A stretch of DNA of 16,397 bases from Thermoleophilia bacterium. Its GTDB lineage: Bacteria; Actinomycetota; Thermoleophilia; Gaiellales; Gaiellaceae. The stretch lies in NCBI GenBank assembly GCA_014534415.1, contig JACVRM010000037.1:1-16397 (forward strand), written 5' to 3'. The notes beneath the pieces are model-generated. The model worked only from the letters and a program-made list of their open reading frames with translations, was not told the DNA's origin and did no database searches. This document shows positions 1 through 6,149 of the stretch, one piece after another; positions within the stretch are counted from its first letter, which is position 1, and each line of letters opens with the position of its first letter. Made by a program: the position numbers and the translations under genes.

Positions 1-393
1 GGCGGCGACGGGCTGCACGTGCAGGTACCCGTGGCGAGGCGTCATAGCCACGCGGACGCGCGGCGCTTCGCCGAGGTCGTCGCCGGGGCTCTCGTGCGGG
101 CAGGCAGGGGGCTCGTTACGACGGAGCGCTCAGCGGCGCGGCGCCGCGGCGTCTTCGTCGACACGAAGATGAACGGGCACGGACAGCAGGTGGTGGCGCC
201 GTACTCAGTGCGGCCGCGCGAGGTGCCGGCGGTGGCGACGCCGCTCCGCTGGGAGGAGATCGATGAGCGGCTCGACCCGCGAGCGCTGACGCTCGACGTC
301 GTCGTTCGGCGTGTCGAGCGCGACGGCGACCTGTTCGCGGGCGTGCTCGGCGGCCGTCAACGTCTGGCGCGAGCCCTCGGGGTCAGACCTTAG
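1..393 (+). CDS. LigD-type NHEJ DNA polymerase (primase-polymerase) domain protein, C-terminal part
   Basis: This frame is open from the first base, where it reads GGDGLHV, and ends at TAG 391-393, so the 5' part lies outside the window. GGDGLHV matches the S-GG-KGLHV stretch of the LigD polymerase domain. It is followed by an alpha-helical ADARRFAEVVAGAL segment, then VFVDTKMNGHGQQVVAPYSVRP and ATPLRWEEI, all conserved in the C-terminal half of these archaeo-eukaryotic primase-like enzymes. LigD polymerases work with Ku and an ATP-dependent ligase in non-homologous end joining, filling gaps at breaks, often with ribonucleotides. The metal-binding aspartates sit earlier in the family and are not visible here. 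The protein ends soon after the domain, so no ligase or nuclease domain follows; stand-alone polymerase proteins are common in actinobacteria. The last codons contain a GGGGTCAGACC repeat copy. Family confidence is high; the presence of upstream domains is unknown. Confidence 0.85.
   Translation, partial: GGDGLHVQVPVARRHSHADARRFAEVVAGALVRAGRGLVTTERSAARRRGVFVDTKMNGHGQQVVAPYSVRPREVPAVATPLRWEEIDERLDPRALTLDVVVRRVERDGDLFAGVLGGRQRLARALGVRP
379..389 (+). repeat. GGGGTCAGACC palindrome-family repeat, copy 1
   Basis: Exact GGGGTCAGACC, ending two bases before the TAG stop of the LigD-like gene, where it encodes the terminal Val-Arg-Pro. It matches the half-palindrome seen at 2356-2366, 3690-3702, 9062-9074, 11089-11099 and 11125-11135. 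Confidence 0.6.
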
Positions 394-458
394 CGAGCGC
401 CTGGGCAGACCGCGGCGGCCCGTTTTCGTGGAAAGCCCGGTGGGTACGCCACAAGCGC

Positions 459-1541
459 ATGCGGCGACGTCCCCTGCGGCTCCTGCTCGTCGGCGCTCCG
501 CTGGCTGCGGCTGCGGCGGCGGGGTTCCTCGCTGTCTCGCTCGTGACGCCGGGTGCCTCGGCCGGTGCCTACGCGCCCGCCACATCCATTACCGCCCCCG
601 TCTCGACGACGGTGCCGGCCACGAGCGTCCTGTCGACGACGGTCCCGCTGCCCACTACGACCGTCCCGGTGCCCACGACCACGTTGCCGCCGGTGCCGAC
701 GCTGCCGGTGACGACGTCGCTCCCCCAGCCGACGACGACGGTTCCCAGGCCACCGACCACGACGGTGCCCAGACCGCCCACCACCACGCTGCCCACTCCG
801 CCGGCGACGACGACGTTGCCGAGTTCACCGGCTTCGACGACGCCCCAGCCGACGCCGTCCACCCCTCGTCTGACGACGACCGTCGCGCTGCCCGGGCAGA
901 CGCCGTCCACTCCGTCGACGCCGCCGGGCGTCGGCATCCCGTCCGCATCCGCGGGCGCGGCAGCCGGTGGCGGGCAGGATGCGGGCGCGCCTGCGGGCAC
1001 GTCCTCCGGTGAGGCGACCCAGCGGGCCGCAGGCTTTTCGACCGTCGCCGCGAGCGGCACGGCGGCCGTCCCGCGCTCCCTGTTCGCGCTCCCGGACCGG
1101 AAAGCGGCCGCGACAGGCACTTCGGCGTTCGTCGTGCTGCTCGGCGACACCGCGGCCGGCGGACTCGCGCAGGCAGCTGCGCCGGTGCCCGGCTCGGTCG
1201 CGGCGCCGCTCTTCCAGGAGCTCACGAACGCGCTGGCGGCCGTACGGCACGGCAAGACCGGCACGCTCGTCGAGCGGTCGCAGGGGTCGAGGCGTAGCCC
1301 GCTCATCCTCATGCCGCCGGCCGAAGGGTTCCGGGCGCTGGCCGCGTTGCTGATCGTCGCAGGGGTCGGTCTGCTGGCCTTCGTGCTCGCTCTGTCAGCG
1401 CTTCCGCGGCTCGCGGCAGCCGGCTTCATCTCGTTATCGCCGTCGGCGCACAGGCAGCTTCAGCAGTCGGCGTTCGTGTTCGCCGCGGCGGTGGTGGTCA
1501 GCGTGATCCTCGGGCTTTTGATCAGTCGCGCGGTCGTCTAG
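459..1541 (+). CDS. Thr/Pro-rich exported or membrane-anchored protein, unknown function
   Basis: A 360-residue protein that I cannot assign to a family. The N-terminus is basic (MRRRPLR) followed by an Ala/Leu-rich hydrophobic stretch to about residue 35, with a possible signal peptidase site after Ala-Ser-Ala. Residues about 40-150 are low-complexity Thr/Pro/Ser, with a degenerate 8-residue unit PPTTTVPR repeated in the middle; such stretches in actinobacteria are typically extended, surface-exposed and often glycosylated spacers. Residues about 195-285 are a less biased region. Two hydrophobic segments close the protein, about 291-315 and 336-360, the last ending almost at the C-terminus. 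The likely picture is a protein anchored at the cell envelope with a long extracellular spacer. ATG 459 has no good Shine-Dalgarno; a weak -10-like TACGCC lies at 445-450. It ends tail-to-tail with the fumarylacetoacetase gene, sharing CTAG. Confidence 0.7.
   Translation: MRRRPLRLLLVGAPLAAAAAAGFLAVSLVTPGASAGAYAPATSITAPVSTTVPATSVLSTTVPLPTTTVPVPTTTLPPVPTLPVTTSLPQPTTTVPRPPTTTVPRPPTTTLPTPPATTTLPSSPASTTPQPTPSTPRLTTTVALPGQTPSTPSTPPGVGIPSASAGAAAGGGQDAGAPAGTSSGEATQRAAGFSTVAASGTAAVPRSLFALPDRKAAATGTSAFVVLLGDTAAGGLAQAAAPVPGSVAAPLFQELTNALAAVRHGKTGTLVERSQGSRRSPLILMPPAEGFRALAALLIVAGVGLLAFVLALSALPRLAAAGFISLSPSAHRQLQQSAFVFAAAVVVSVILGLLISRAVV
727..830 (+). repeat. Degenerate Thr/Pro-coding tandem repeat
   Basis: About four imperfect 24-base units encode PPTTTVPR-like octapeptides (TTTVPRPP, TTTVPRPP, TTTLPTPP, TTTLPSSP) inside the spacer of the envelope protein. 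Related but irregular Thr-Thr-Thr-Val-Pro units precede them from about 640. Third positions vary between units, which points to protein-level selection rather than a very recent duplication. Confidence 0.6.
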
Positions 1542-2767
1542 CCGTCGCCGCGCGCCGGAAGGATCGCGCCACGTACGTCACCGAGCGCGAACCCGCCGGC
1601 GCCCGCCGTGCGACCGCGCAGGACGACCTCGTCGCCGTCCTCGAGGAACGTTCGGCGCCGGCCGTCTCCGAGCTTCACCGGCTCCGCGCCGTTCCAGCTG
1701 AGCTCGATGAAGCTGCCTCGCGCGCCGGGCTCGGGCCCCGAGATCGTCCCGGACGCGAGCAGATCGCCGGTGCGCAGGTTCGTGCCGTTCGACGTCAGGT
1801 GAGCGACCTGCTGTTCGACGGTCCAGTACAGGTTGCGTGCGCTTGTGCGCGACACCGCCTCGAACTCTCGCATGCCGGCGGCCGCGAGGCCGACTTCGAG
1901 GTCGAGATCGAATACGGTCGGCTCGGCTGCGCGCAGGTGCGGCAGCGGCTCCGGATCCTGGCGAACGGCGGGCACGCGGAACGGCTCGAGCGCCTCGAGC
2001 GGTGTCACCCACGCGGCGATAGAGGTCGCGAACGACTTGCCGAGGAACGGGCCGAGCGGCTGGTACTCCCACGACTGGATGTCGCGGGCGCTCCAGTCGT
2101 TGACGAGCACGGCGCCGAAGAGGTGTTGTGGCGCCGCGTCGGCGTCGACGGGGCTGCCCAGCTCGCTGCCCACGCCGACCACGAATCCGAGCTCGAGCTC
2201 GATGTCGAGCCGCGCCGAGGGCCGAAAGACGGGGCGTTCGGCGTCCGGAGGCCTGATCTGGCCGGAGGGACGGACGACGGGTGTGCCGCTGACCACGACC
2301 GTGCCCGCGCGCCCGTGGTAGCCGATCGGCAGGTGCAGCCAGTTGGGCGTCAGCGGGTCTGACCCCGGCCGGAAGAGGCGGCCGAGGTTCTCGGCGTGCG
2401 CGCGCGAGGAGTAGAAGTCGACGTAGTCCGCGACGGCGAACGGGAGGTGCAGGCGGACGGCGTCCGCCTCGACCAGTGCTTCTGCGACGCCGGTCCGCTC
2501 CTCCTCGGTGGTCAGGAGCTCGACCAGGCGGGCCCGCGTCGCTCGCCAGGCGTCCGGGCCGGCCGCCATGAACGAGTTGAGTGCGGGAGCCGAGAAGTCA
2601 GCGACCGGCTCGAGCAGGCCTTGGCCGGCGAGCGCCCCCAGATCGAGCACGGAGTCGCCCACGGCTACGCCGACCCGCGGCGGCTCGCTCTCGCGCGAGA
2701 ACACGCCGTACGGCAGGTGCGAGAGCGGAAACCGCGTCTCGGCCCCTGCGACCCAGGTCTCGTTCAC
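1538..2767 (-). CDS. fahA: Fumarylacetoacetase (EC 3.7.1.2)
   Basis: A 409-residue protein, close to the 419 of mammalian FAH. It hydrolyses 4-fumarylacetoacetate to fumarate and acetoacetate, the last step of tyrosine/homogentisate degradation, in the cytoplasm. An SH3-like N-terminal part precedes the catalytic FAH fold. DYVDFYSSRAHAENLG (residues 114-129) holds the counterparts of mouse Asp126 (D117) and His133 (H124), and R133 matches Arg142. PNWLHLPIGYHGR follows. E190 and E192 (LDIELELG) with D224 (VNDWSARDIQ) form the Ca/Mg site; K244 (LGKS) and T341 (SGTISG) match Lys253 and Thr350. All key residues are therefore present. The start is GTG, reading as a GTGA overlap with the stop of the upstream 255-residue gene and without a Shine-Dalgarno, so translation is probably coupled. 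Its stop shares CTAG with the convergent gene. The PGSDP at residues 134-138 is encoded by a GGGTCTGACCCC repeat copy. Confidence 0.95.
   Translation of the reverse strand: MNETWVAGAETRFPLSHLPYGVFSRESEPPRVGVAVGDSVLDLGALAGQGLLEPVADFSAPALNSFMAAGPDAWRATRARLVELLTTEEERTGVAEALVEADAVRLHLPFAVADYVDFYSSRAHAENLGRLFRPGSDPLTPNWLHLPIGYHGRAGTVVVSGTPVVRPSGQIRPPDAERPVFRPSARLDIELELGFVVGVGSELGSPVDADAAPQHLFGAVLVNDWSARDIQSWEYQPLGPFLGKSFATSIAAWVTPLEALEPFRVPAVRQDPEPLPHLRAAEPTVFDLDLEVGLAAAGMREFEAVSRTSARNLYWTVEQQVAHLTSNGTNLRTGDLLASGTISGPEPGARGSFIELSWNGAEPVKLGDGRRRTFLEDGDEVVLRGRTAGAGGFALGDVRGAILPARGDG
2355..2366. repeat. GGGTCTGACCCC palindrome-family repeat, copy 2
   Basis: The core GGGTCTGACCCC lies inside the fumarylacetoacetase gene and encodes part of a PGSDP turn on the minus strand. 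The inverted repeat has 5-bp arms (GGGTC/GACCC) around a central T; the fourth G of the left arm is a C here. PGSDP falls in a surface turn just before PNWLHLP, so the insertion or convergence is tolerated by the protein. Confidence 0.55.
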
Positions 2768-3531
2768 AGCGGCAGCAGGCCGAGCGTGCGAAGTTCGTCC
2801 ACGGGCTCGCTGAAGCTACAGCTGCCGATCGAGACGAACACTTCGCGGCGGACCCGCACGAGCTCGTCGCTCGCCGCGCGTCCGTCGCGCCAGCGAAAGA
2901 CGGATGGGCGAAGCTCGAACGCGCGCGGGTCGGCTTCCGCGAGCGCCTCCATCTCGCGTCCGAAGACCGCGGCGGCGAGTACGTTCACGAACCCGTGCTG
3001 GCCCGCCCGCCGCACGGCGTGGTGGAGGCCGGCTGTTGCCTTGAACGGGACGCCGGTCGCGCGGCACGCGCGGACGAAGGCCGCCAGCTCGCCCACGGGC
3101 GGAATGGTCTCGCCGCCGCACCGGACCTTGGCACGGAGTCCATGGCGCGCCAGCTCACGTATGTGCGCGTGGACGTCGCCGGGTGGGAGCTCGACGTACA
3201 CCTCGCGCGCCGCTTCCCTGAGCGTTGAGAGATCGGGCGGCAGCGGCAGCTCGATCGCCTCGATCCGCGCGTCGTCGAGCGGCGGGCGTTCTGCCCACGG
3301 CACATCGACGACCACGGTGAGCCGCAGGTCGAGGCCGGCGACCTCGGCCAGCCGCGACGCGGGGCAGACGAACCGGTTGACCATCCAGGCCGCGTCGCTC
3401 ATGCGGGCGCGCTCGTGGTCGGCGAGGGCGGCATCGAGCGGCAGCGACGCAGGCGGATAGAGCGGCGCGTGGTCGATCAGCCGCGCGAGCAGTGCGCAGC
3501 GCGCATCGGTGGCCGTCTCGGTGCCGGTCAT
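2764..3531 (-). CDS. Conserved protein of unknown function, coupled to fumarylacetoacetase
   Basis: A 255-residue protein from ATG 3529-3531. The frame stays open further upstream, but the start is placed here because a TACGCT -10 element (3544-3539) sits exactly 7 nt before this ATG. I do not recognise a named family. The sequence alternates short hydrophobic strands and amphipathic helices (RLTVVVDVPW, RIEAIELPLP, EVYVELPP, LRAKVRCGG, VPFKATAGLHH, FVNVLAAAVFG), resembling a TIM barrel. Two strand-end lysines, K135 in AKVRCGG and K164 in FKATAGLHH, plus H170-H171, are plausible active-site residues; this is inference. The ending SIGSCSFSEPVDELR looks like a conserved tail motif. There is no signal peptide or membrane segment. 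The stop overlaps the fahA start (GTGA), so it is the first gene of a two-gene operon and may act in the same aromatic amino-acid pathway. An aldolase-like role is possible but unproven. Confidence 0.8.
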   Translation of the reverse strand: MTGTETATDARCALLARLIDHAPLYPPASLPLDAALADHERARMSDAAWMVNRFVCPASRLAEVAGLDLRLTVVVDVPWAERPPLDDARIEAIELPLPPDLSTLREAAREVYVELPPGDVHAHIRELARHGLRAKVRCGGETIPPVGELAAFVRACRATGVPFKATAGLHHAVRRAGQHGFVNVLAAAVFGREMEALAEADPRAFELRPSVFRWRDGRAASDELVRVRREVFVSIGSCSFSEPVDELRTLGLLPL

Positions 3532-3538
3532 GCGCGGG

Positions 3539-3544
3539 AGCGTA
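3539..3544 (-). promoter_or_regulatory. -10 element TACGCT, leaderless start of the fahA operon
   Basis: On the minus strand TACGCT is followed by 7 nt (CCCGCGC) and then ATG at 3531. This fits the TANNNT -10 consensus placed so that transcription starts at the start codon. No Shine-Dalgarno and no clear -35 were found. Confidence 0.6.
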
Positions 3545-3611
3545 AGCCGCTGGGCGCCCCGCGCGCACCGCTTGCCGTCCGGGGAAGAAAAGTCACACAA
3601 CCGTGAGACAG

Positions 3612-3628
3612 TCGGGGACAGTCCCCGA
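3612..3628. repeat. GGGGACAGTCCCC palindrome, copy 1
   Basis: A perfect inverted repeat with 8-bp arms (TCGGGGAC / GTCCCCGA) around a central A, in the divergent intergenic gap between the fahA operon and the xdhC-like gene. The stretch just before it, CGTGAGACAGTC (3602-3613), resembles GCGTGACAGTC at 15348-15358, upstream of the other copy at 15389-15403. It may be a REP-like element or an operator. Confidence 0.65.
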
Positions 3629-3683
3629 AGATACGGGCGCGGCGGTGCGGTGGGCGTGCCGAAAATGTGCCGTTGTGTCCCCA

Positions 3684-3708
3684 GCCGCCGGGGTCTGACC
3701 CCGGCGGC
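3684..3708. repeat. Extended GGGGTCTGACCCC palindrome over the xdhC promoter, copy 3
   Basis: The longest copy in the window: a perfect inverted repeat with 12-bp arms around a single central T at 3696, with core GGGGTCTGACCCC at 3690-3702. It ends 6 bp before the -10 element TAACCT (3715-3720) and so covers the -35 region of the molybdenum-hydroxylase cluster. It could act as an operator for a dimeric regulator or be a dispersed repeat that landed there. Confidence 0.7.
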
Positions 3709-3714
3709 GGCGAC

Positions 3715-3720
3715 TAACCT
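3715..3720 (+). promoter_or_regulatory. -10 element TAACCT, leaderless start of the molybdenum-hydroxylase cluster
   Basis: TAACCT is followed by 7 nt (GAACGGC) and GTG at 3728. No Shine-Dalgarno lies between. The -35 region is occupied by the 25-bp palindrome at 3684-3708. Confidence 0.6.
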
Positions 3721-3727
3721 GAACGGC

Positions 3728-4039
3728 GTGAAGGAAGTCGTCGCGGACATCGAGCGGTGGCGGGCGCGCGGCGACGCGCACGTCGCGCTGGCGACGGTCG
3801 TCGCGACTCGCGGCTCGGCGCCGCGGCCGCTCGGCTCGAAGCTGGCCGTCTCCGAGCGCGGCGAGCTCGCCGGCTCCGTCTCGGGCGGCTGCGTCGAAAG
3901 CGACGTCGCCCTCCATGCGCAAGAAGTGCTCGCCGGCGGCGAGCCGCGCTTGGTGAGCTACGGAATCGCCGACGAGCTCGCCTGGAGCGTCGGTCTTCCG
4001 TGCGGCGGCGAGATCGACGTCTTTCTCGAGCGCCTTTGA
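3728..4039 (+). CDS. XdhC/CoxI family protein, N-terminal domain only
   Basis: A 103-residue protein from GTG 3728, chosen because the -10 TAACCT is 7 nt upstream and homology begins at once (VKEVVADIERWRARG). It matches the XdhC_CoxI domain: VVATRGSAPRPLGSKLAV (residues 24-41), GSVSGGCVESDV (49-60) with Cys55, and GLPCGGEIDVFLE (89-101) with Cys92. XdhC/CoxI-type proteins bind molybdenum cofactor and help insert or sulfurate it in xanthine dehydrogenase-family enzymes. Here the domain is a separate polypeptide; the Rossmann part is the next gene, which overlaps it by 4 nt (TTGA). The two probably form a heteromeric chaperone for the molybdenum hydroxylase encoded downstream. It is cytoplasmic, with no signal peptide. 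Confidence 0.85.
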   Translation: MKEVVADIERWRARGDAHVALATVVATRGSAPRPLGSKLAVSERGELAGSVSGGCVESDVALHAQEVLAGGEPRLVSYGIADELAWSVGLPCGGEIDVFLERL

Positions 4040-4782
4040 CGCTGCTCGACCGTCTCCTCGAGGTCGTCCGCGCAGACGAGCGCGCCGTGCTCTTCACCGT
4101 TGTCGACGGCGATCGGCGCGGGGCCAAGCTGCTCGTGCGTCCATCCGGCGAGATGCACGGCGATGCGCCGGACGAGCTTGCCCAAGAGGCGCCGGAGCTT
4201 CTTCGCGGCGGCCGCAACAAGCTGCTCGAGCACGAGGGAGCCAGGGTGTTCGCGGAGATCTACGGCCCGCCGCCGCGGCTGCTCGTGTACGGCGCGGTCG
4301 ATACCGCCGAGGCGCTCTGCGCGCTCGCCCGCCCGCTCGGCTGGCGGACGATCGTCGCGGACGGGCGTGCGGCGTTCGCCACGCGCGAACGGATCCCGAG
4401 CGCCGACGACTTGCTGGTCGGCTGGCCCGACGACGTGCTCGATCGCGTGCGTCCGGACTACGCGACCGCGATCGTCGTGCTCAGCCACGACGACAAGTTC
4501 GACGTGCCGCTGCTCGCCGCCGCGCTGGAGACCGACGCGTTCTACGTCGGCGCGCTCGGCTCGCGGCGCAACCAGGCGCGTCGCCGCGCACGGCTGGCCG
4601 ACCAGGGCGTCGCGCCCGACGCTCTCGACCGCATCCGCGGCCCTGCCGGCCTCGACGTCGGCGCGGCGAGTCCCGCCGAGACGGCGCTCGCGATTCTGGC
4701 GGAGATCGTCGCCGTCCGCGCCGGTCGTCGGGGCGGCCCGCTCCGCGAATCCAAGGGACGCATCCACGCCGCCACCGAGTAG
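4036..4782 (+). CDS. XdhC family protein, Rossmann (XdhC_C) domain
   Basis: A 248-residue protein. I place the start at TTG 4036, which overlaps the previous stop as TTGA; homology begins right after (LLDRLLEVV). Residues 1-78 resemble the second half of an XdhC N-terminal region (AVLFTVVDG, RGAKLLV). A Rossmann fold follows: RLLVYGAVDTAEAL (81-94), TIVADGR, VVLSHDDKFDVPLL (147-160), FYVGALGSRRN (169-179) and GLDVGAASPAETALAILAEIVA (205-226), all typical of XdhC_C. The usual glycine-rich GAGxV turn is GAVDTAE here, so dinucleotide binding may be altered. The likely role is maturation of the molybdenum cofactor for the downstream enzyme, as a partner of the 103-residue protein. No Shine-Dalgarno precedes the TTG, so translation probably depends on coupling. 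Confidence 0.85.
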   Translation: MTLLDRLLEVVRADERAVLFTVVDGDRRGAKLLVRPSGEMHGDAPDELAQEAPELLRGGRNKLLEHEGARVFAEIYGPPPRLLVYGAVDTAEALCALARPLGWRTIVADGRAAFATRERIPSADDLLVGWPDDVLDRVRPDYATAIVVLSHDDKFDVPLLAAALETDAFYVGALGSRRNQARRRARLADQGVAPDALDRIRGPAGLDVGAASPAETALAILAEIVAVRAGRRGGPLRESKGRIHAATE

Positions 4783-4803
4783 ACAGCGACGGCGAGAAGC
4801 GGT

Positions 4804-4809
4804 TAGCGT
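4804..4809 (+). promoter_or_regulatory. -10 element TAGCGT before the FAD-subunit gene
   Basis: TAGCGT is followed by 6 nt and GTG at 4816. The 33-nt gap after the xdhC-like pair has no Shine-Dalgarno at a useful distance, so the FAD-subunit gene may have its own leaderless transcript in addition to read-through. Confidence 0.45.
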
Positions 4810-4815
4810 CTGGCC

Positions 4816-5655
4816 GTGCTGTTGCGGGAGGTTGAGTACGCTCGGCCGGCGTCCGTCGACGATGCGATTCGCCTGCTGAGCGAGCACCCGAACGCGCGTG
4901 CCCTCGCCGGTGGGCAGACGCTCGTCAACGTGATGAAGGCGCGCGCCGCCGCGCCCGACATCCTTGTCGATCTCAACCGCCTTGACGATCTCCGTTCCGT
5001 CGGCGTCACTCCGGACGGCGGCCTCGAGCTCGGCGCGATGGCCACGTATACACAGCTCGTCGGCTCGCCGGAAGTGCACTCGACGCGTCCGATCGTCGCC
5101 GAGGTGGCAAGCCAGATCGCGGATGTCCAGGTGCGAAACCGCGGCACGATCGGCGGCAACGTCTGCTCGGCCGACCCCACCAACCACTTCCTGCCGCTGA
5201 TGGTCGCGCTGGACGCGACGATGACGATCGCGGGCGTCGACGGTCAGCGGACCGTGCCGGCCGAGCAGTTCTTCCTCGGCGTGTACTTCACCGCGGCCGG
5301 CCCGGGTGAGCTGCTGACGCGCATCACGATCCCGCCCGCCCGCCGAGGAGACGGGTTCGCCGCCGTGCCGATCGGCGCGGACGGCACGTGCATCGTCAAC
5401 GCAGCGGCCACGCTCGAGGAGGGCGGCGCCCGAATCGCGATCGGCTGCGTCGCTGCCACGCCGGTCCGCGCGACCGAGATGGAATCGGTGCTATCCGGCG
5501 CCGACGTGAGCGACGAGCGGATCAGCGAGGCAGCGCGCGGCCTGGGCGCGTCGCTGGACCCGCCGTCGGACGTCCACGCATCCGCCGACTACCGCCGCCA
5601 CCTCGCCGAGGTCTGCGCCGTGCGCGCCGTCCGGCATGCGGCCGGGAGAAGCTGA
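4816..5655 (+). CDS. Molybdenum hydroxylase FAD-binding medium subunit (CoxM-like)
   Basis: A 279-residue protein from GTG 4816; CO dehydrogenase CoxM is about 288. It carries FAD in a heterotrimeric xanthine oxidase-family enzyme and passes electrons from the 2Fe-2S subunit to an acceptor. The PCMH-type FAD motifs are clear: ALAGGQTLVNVMK (residues 29-41) and RGTIGGNVCSADP (109-121). QIADVQVRNRG leads into the second motif. The C-terminal CO dehydrogenase flavoprotein domain follows (IVNAAATLEEGGARIAIGCV, residues 193-212). Its stop overlaps the next start by one base (TGATG), as expected for stoichiometric M-S-L production. The name is structural only; the substrate is set by the large subunit and is not known. 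Confidence 0.92.
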   Translation: MLLREVEYARPASVDDAIRLLSEHPNARALAGGQTLVNVMKARAAAPDILVDLNRLDDLRSVGVTPDGGLELGAMATYTQLVGSPEVHSTRPIVAEVASQIADVQVRNRGTIGGNVCSADPTNHFLPLMVALDATMTIAGVDGQRTVPAEQFFLGVYFTAAGPGELLTRITIPPARRGDGFAAVPIGADGTCIVNAAATLEEGGARIAIGCVAATPVRATEMESVLSGADVSDERISEAARGLGASLDPPSDVHASADYRRHLAEVCAVRAVRHAAGRS

Positions 5656-6149
5656 TGGAGACGGCGCCCGTCGACAGCGCCTTCGTAAGCGTCCAGGTCA
5701 ACGGAGAGTCCTACGAGCGCGAGGTCGACGCGCGCCGCCTGCTCGTGCACTTCATCCGCGACGACCTGGACTTGACGGGTACGCACGTCGGCTGCGACAC
5801 CGGCAACTGCGGCGCCTGCACGATCCTCCTCGACGGTGAGGCCGTGAAGTCGTGCATGCTGCTGGCGATCCAGGCGGACGGCGCCGAGATCACGACCGTC
5901 GAGGGGCTTACGCACGACGGTGAGCTGACCGCGCTCCAGCAGGCGTTCAGCGACCGCCACGCGCTTCAGTGCGGGTACTGCACGCCGGGGATGCTGATCA
6001 GCGCGACGTACTTGCTCGAGCACAACGAGGCGCCGACCGAGGCCGAGATCCGCAAGGCGATCCAGGGCAACATTTGCCGCTGTACCGGCTATGTCAACAT
6101 CGTCGAAGCTATCCAGGCCGCCGCGAGCGGGGAGGTCAAGCGTGACTGA
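5655..6149 (+). CDS. Molybdenum hydroxylase [2Fe-2S] small subunit (CoxS-like)
   Basis: A 164-residue protein from ATG 5655, with Shine-Dalgarno GGGAG at 5644-5648. A plant-ferredoxin-like domain carries one 2Fe-2S cluster on C47, C52, C55 and C67 (GCDTGNCGACTILL and KSC). The following [2Fe-2S]-binding helical domain carries the second on C106, C109, C141 and C143 (LQCGYCTPGM and GNICRCTGY). All eight cysteines are present and spaced as in CoxS/xanthine dehydrogenase small subunits. It relays electrons from the molybdenum site to FAD. It sits between the medium and large subunit genes and overlaps the large one by 8 nt. Confidence 0.95.
   Translation: METAPVDSAFVSVQVNGESYEREVDARRLLVHFIRDDLDLTGTHVGCDTGNCGACTILLDGEAVKSCMLLAIQADGAEITTVEGLTHDGELTALQQAFSDRHALQCGYCTPGMLISATYLLEHNEAPTEAEIRKAIQGNICRCTGYVNIVEAIQAAASGEVKRD

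Noticed and set aside
727..830. A CRISPR-like or short tandem DNA repeat
   Set aside because: The units are in frame, degenerate at third positions and encode Thr/Pro octapeptides in a spacer, so it is protein repeat structure.
311..1012. A plus-strand frame rich in Asp and His across the Thr/Pro-rich gene
   Set aside because: It is the shifted reading of Thr/Pro codons and overlaps the end of the LigD-like gene; no start signal or domain.
3958..5187. A 409-codon open frame antisense to the xdhC-like and FAD-subunit genes
   Set aside because: The composition is typical of an antisense shadow, and it covers three well-motivated plus-strand genes and their starts.
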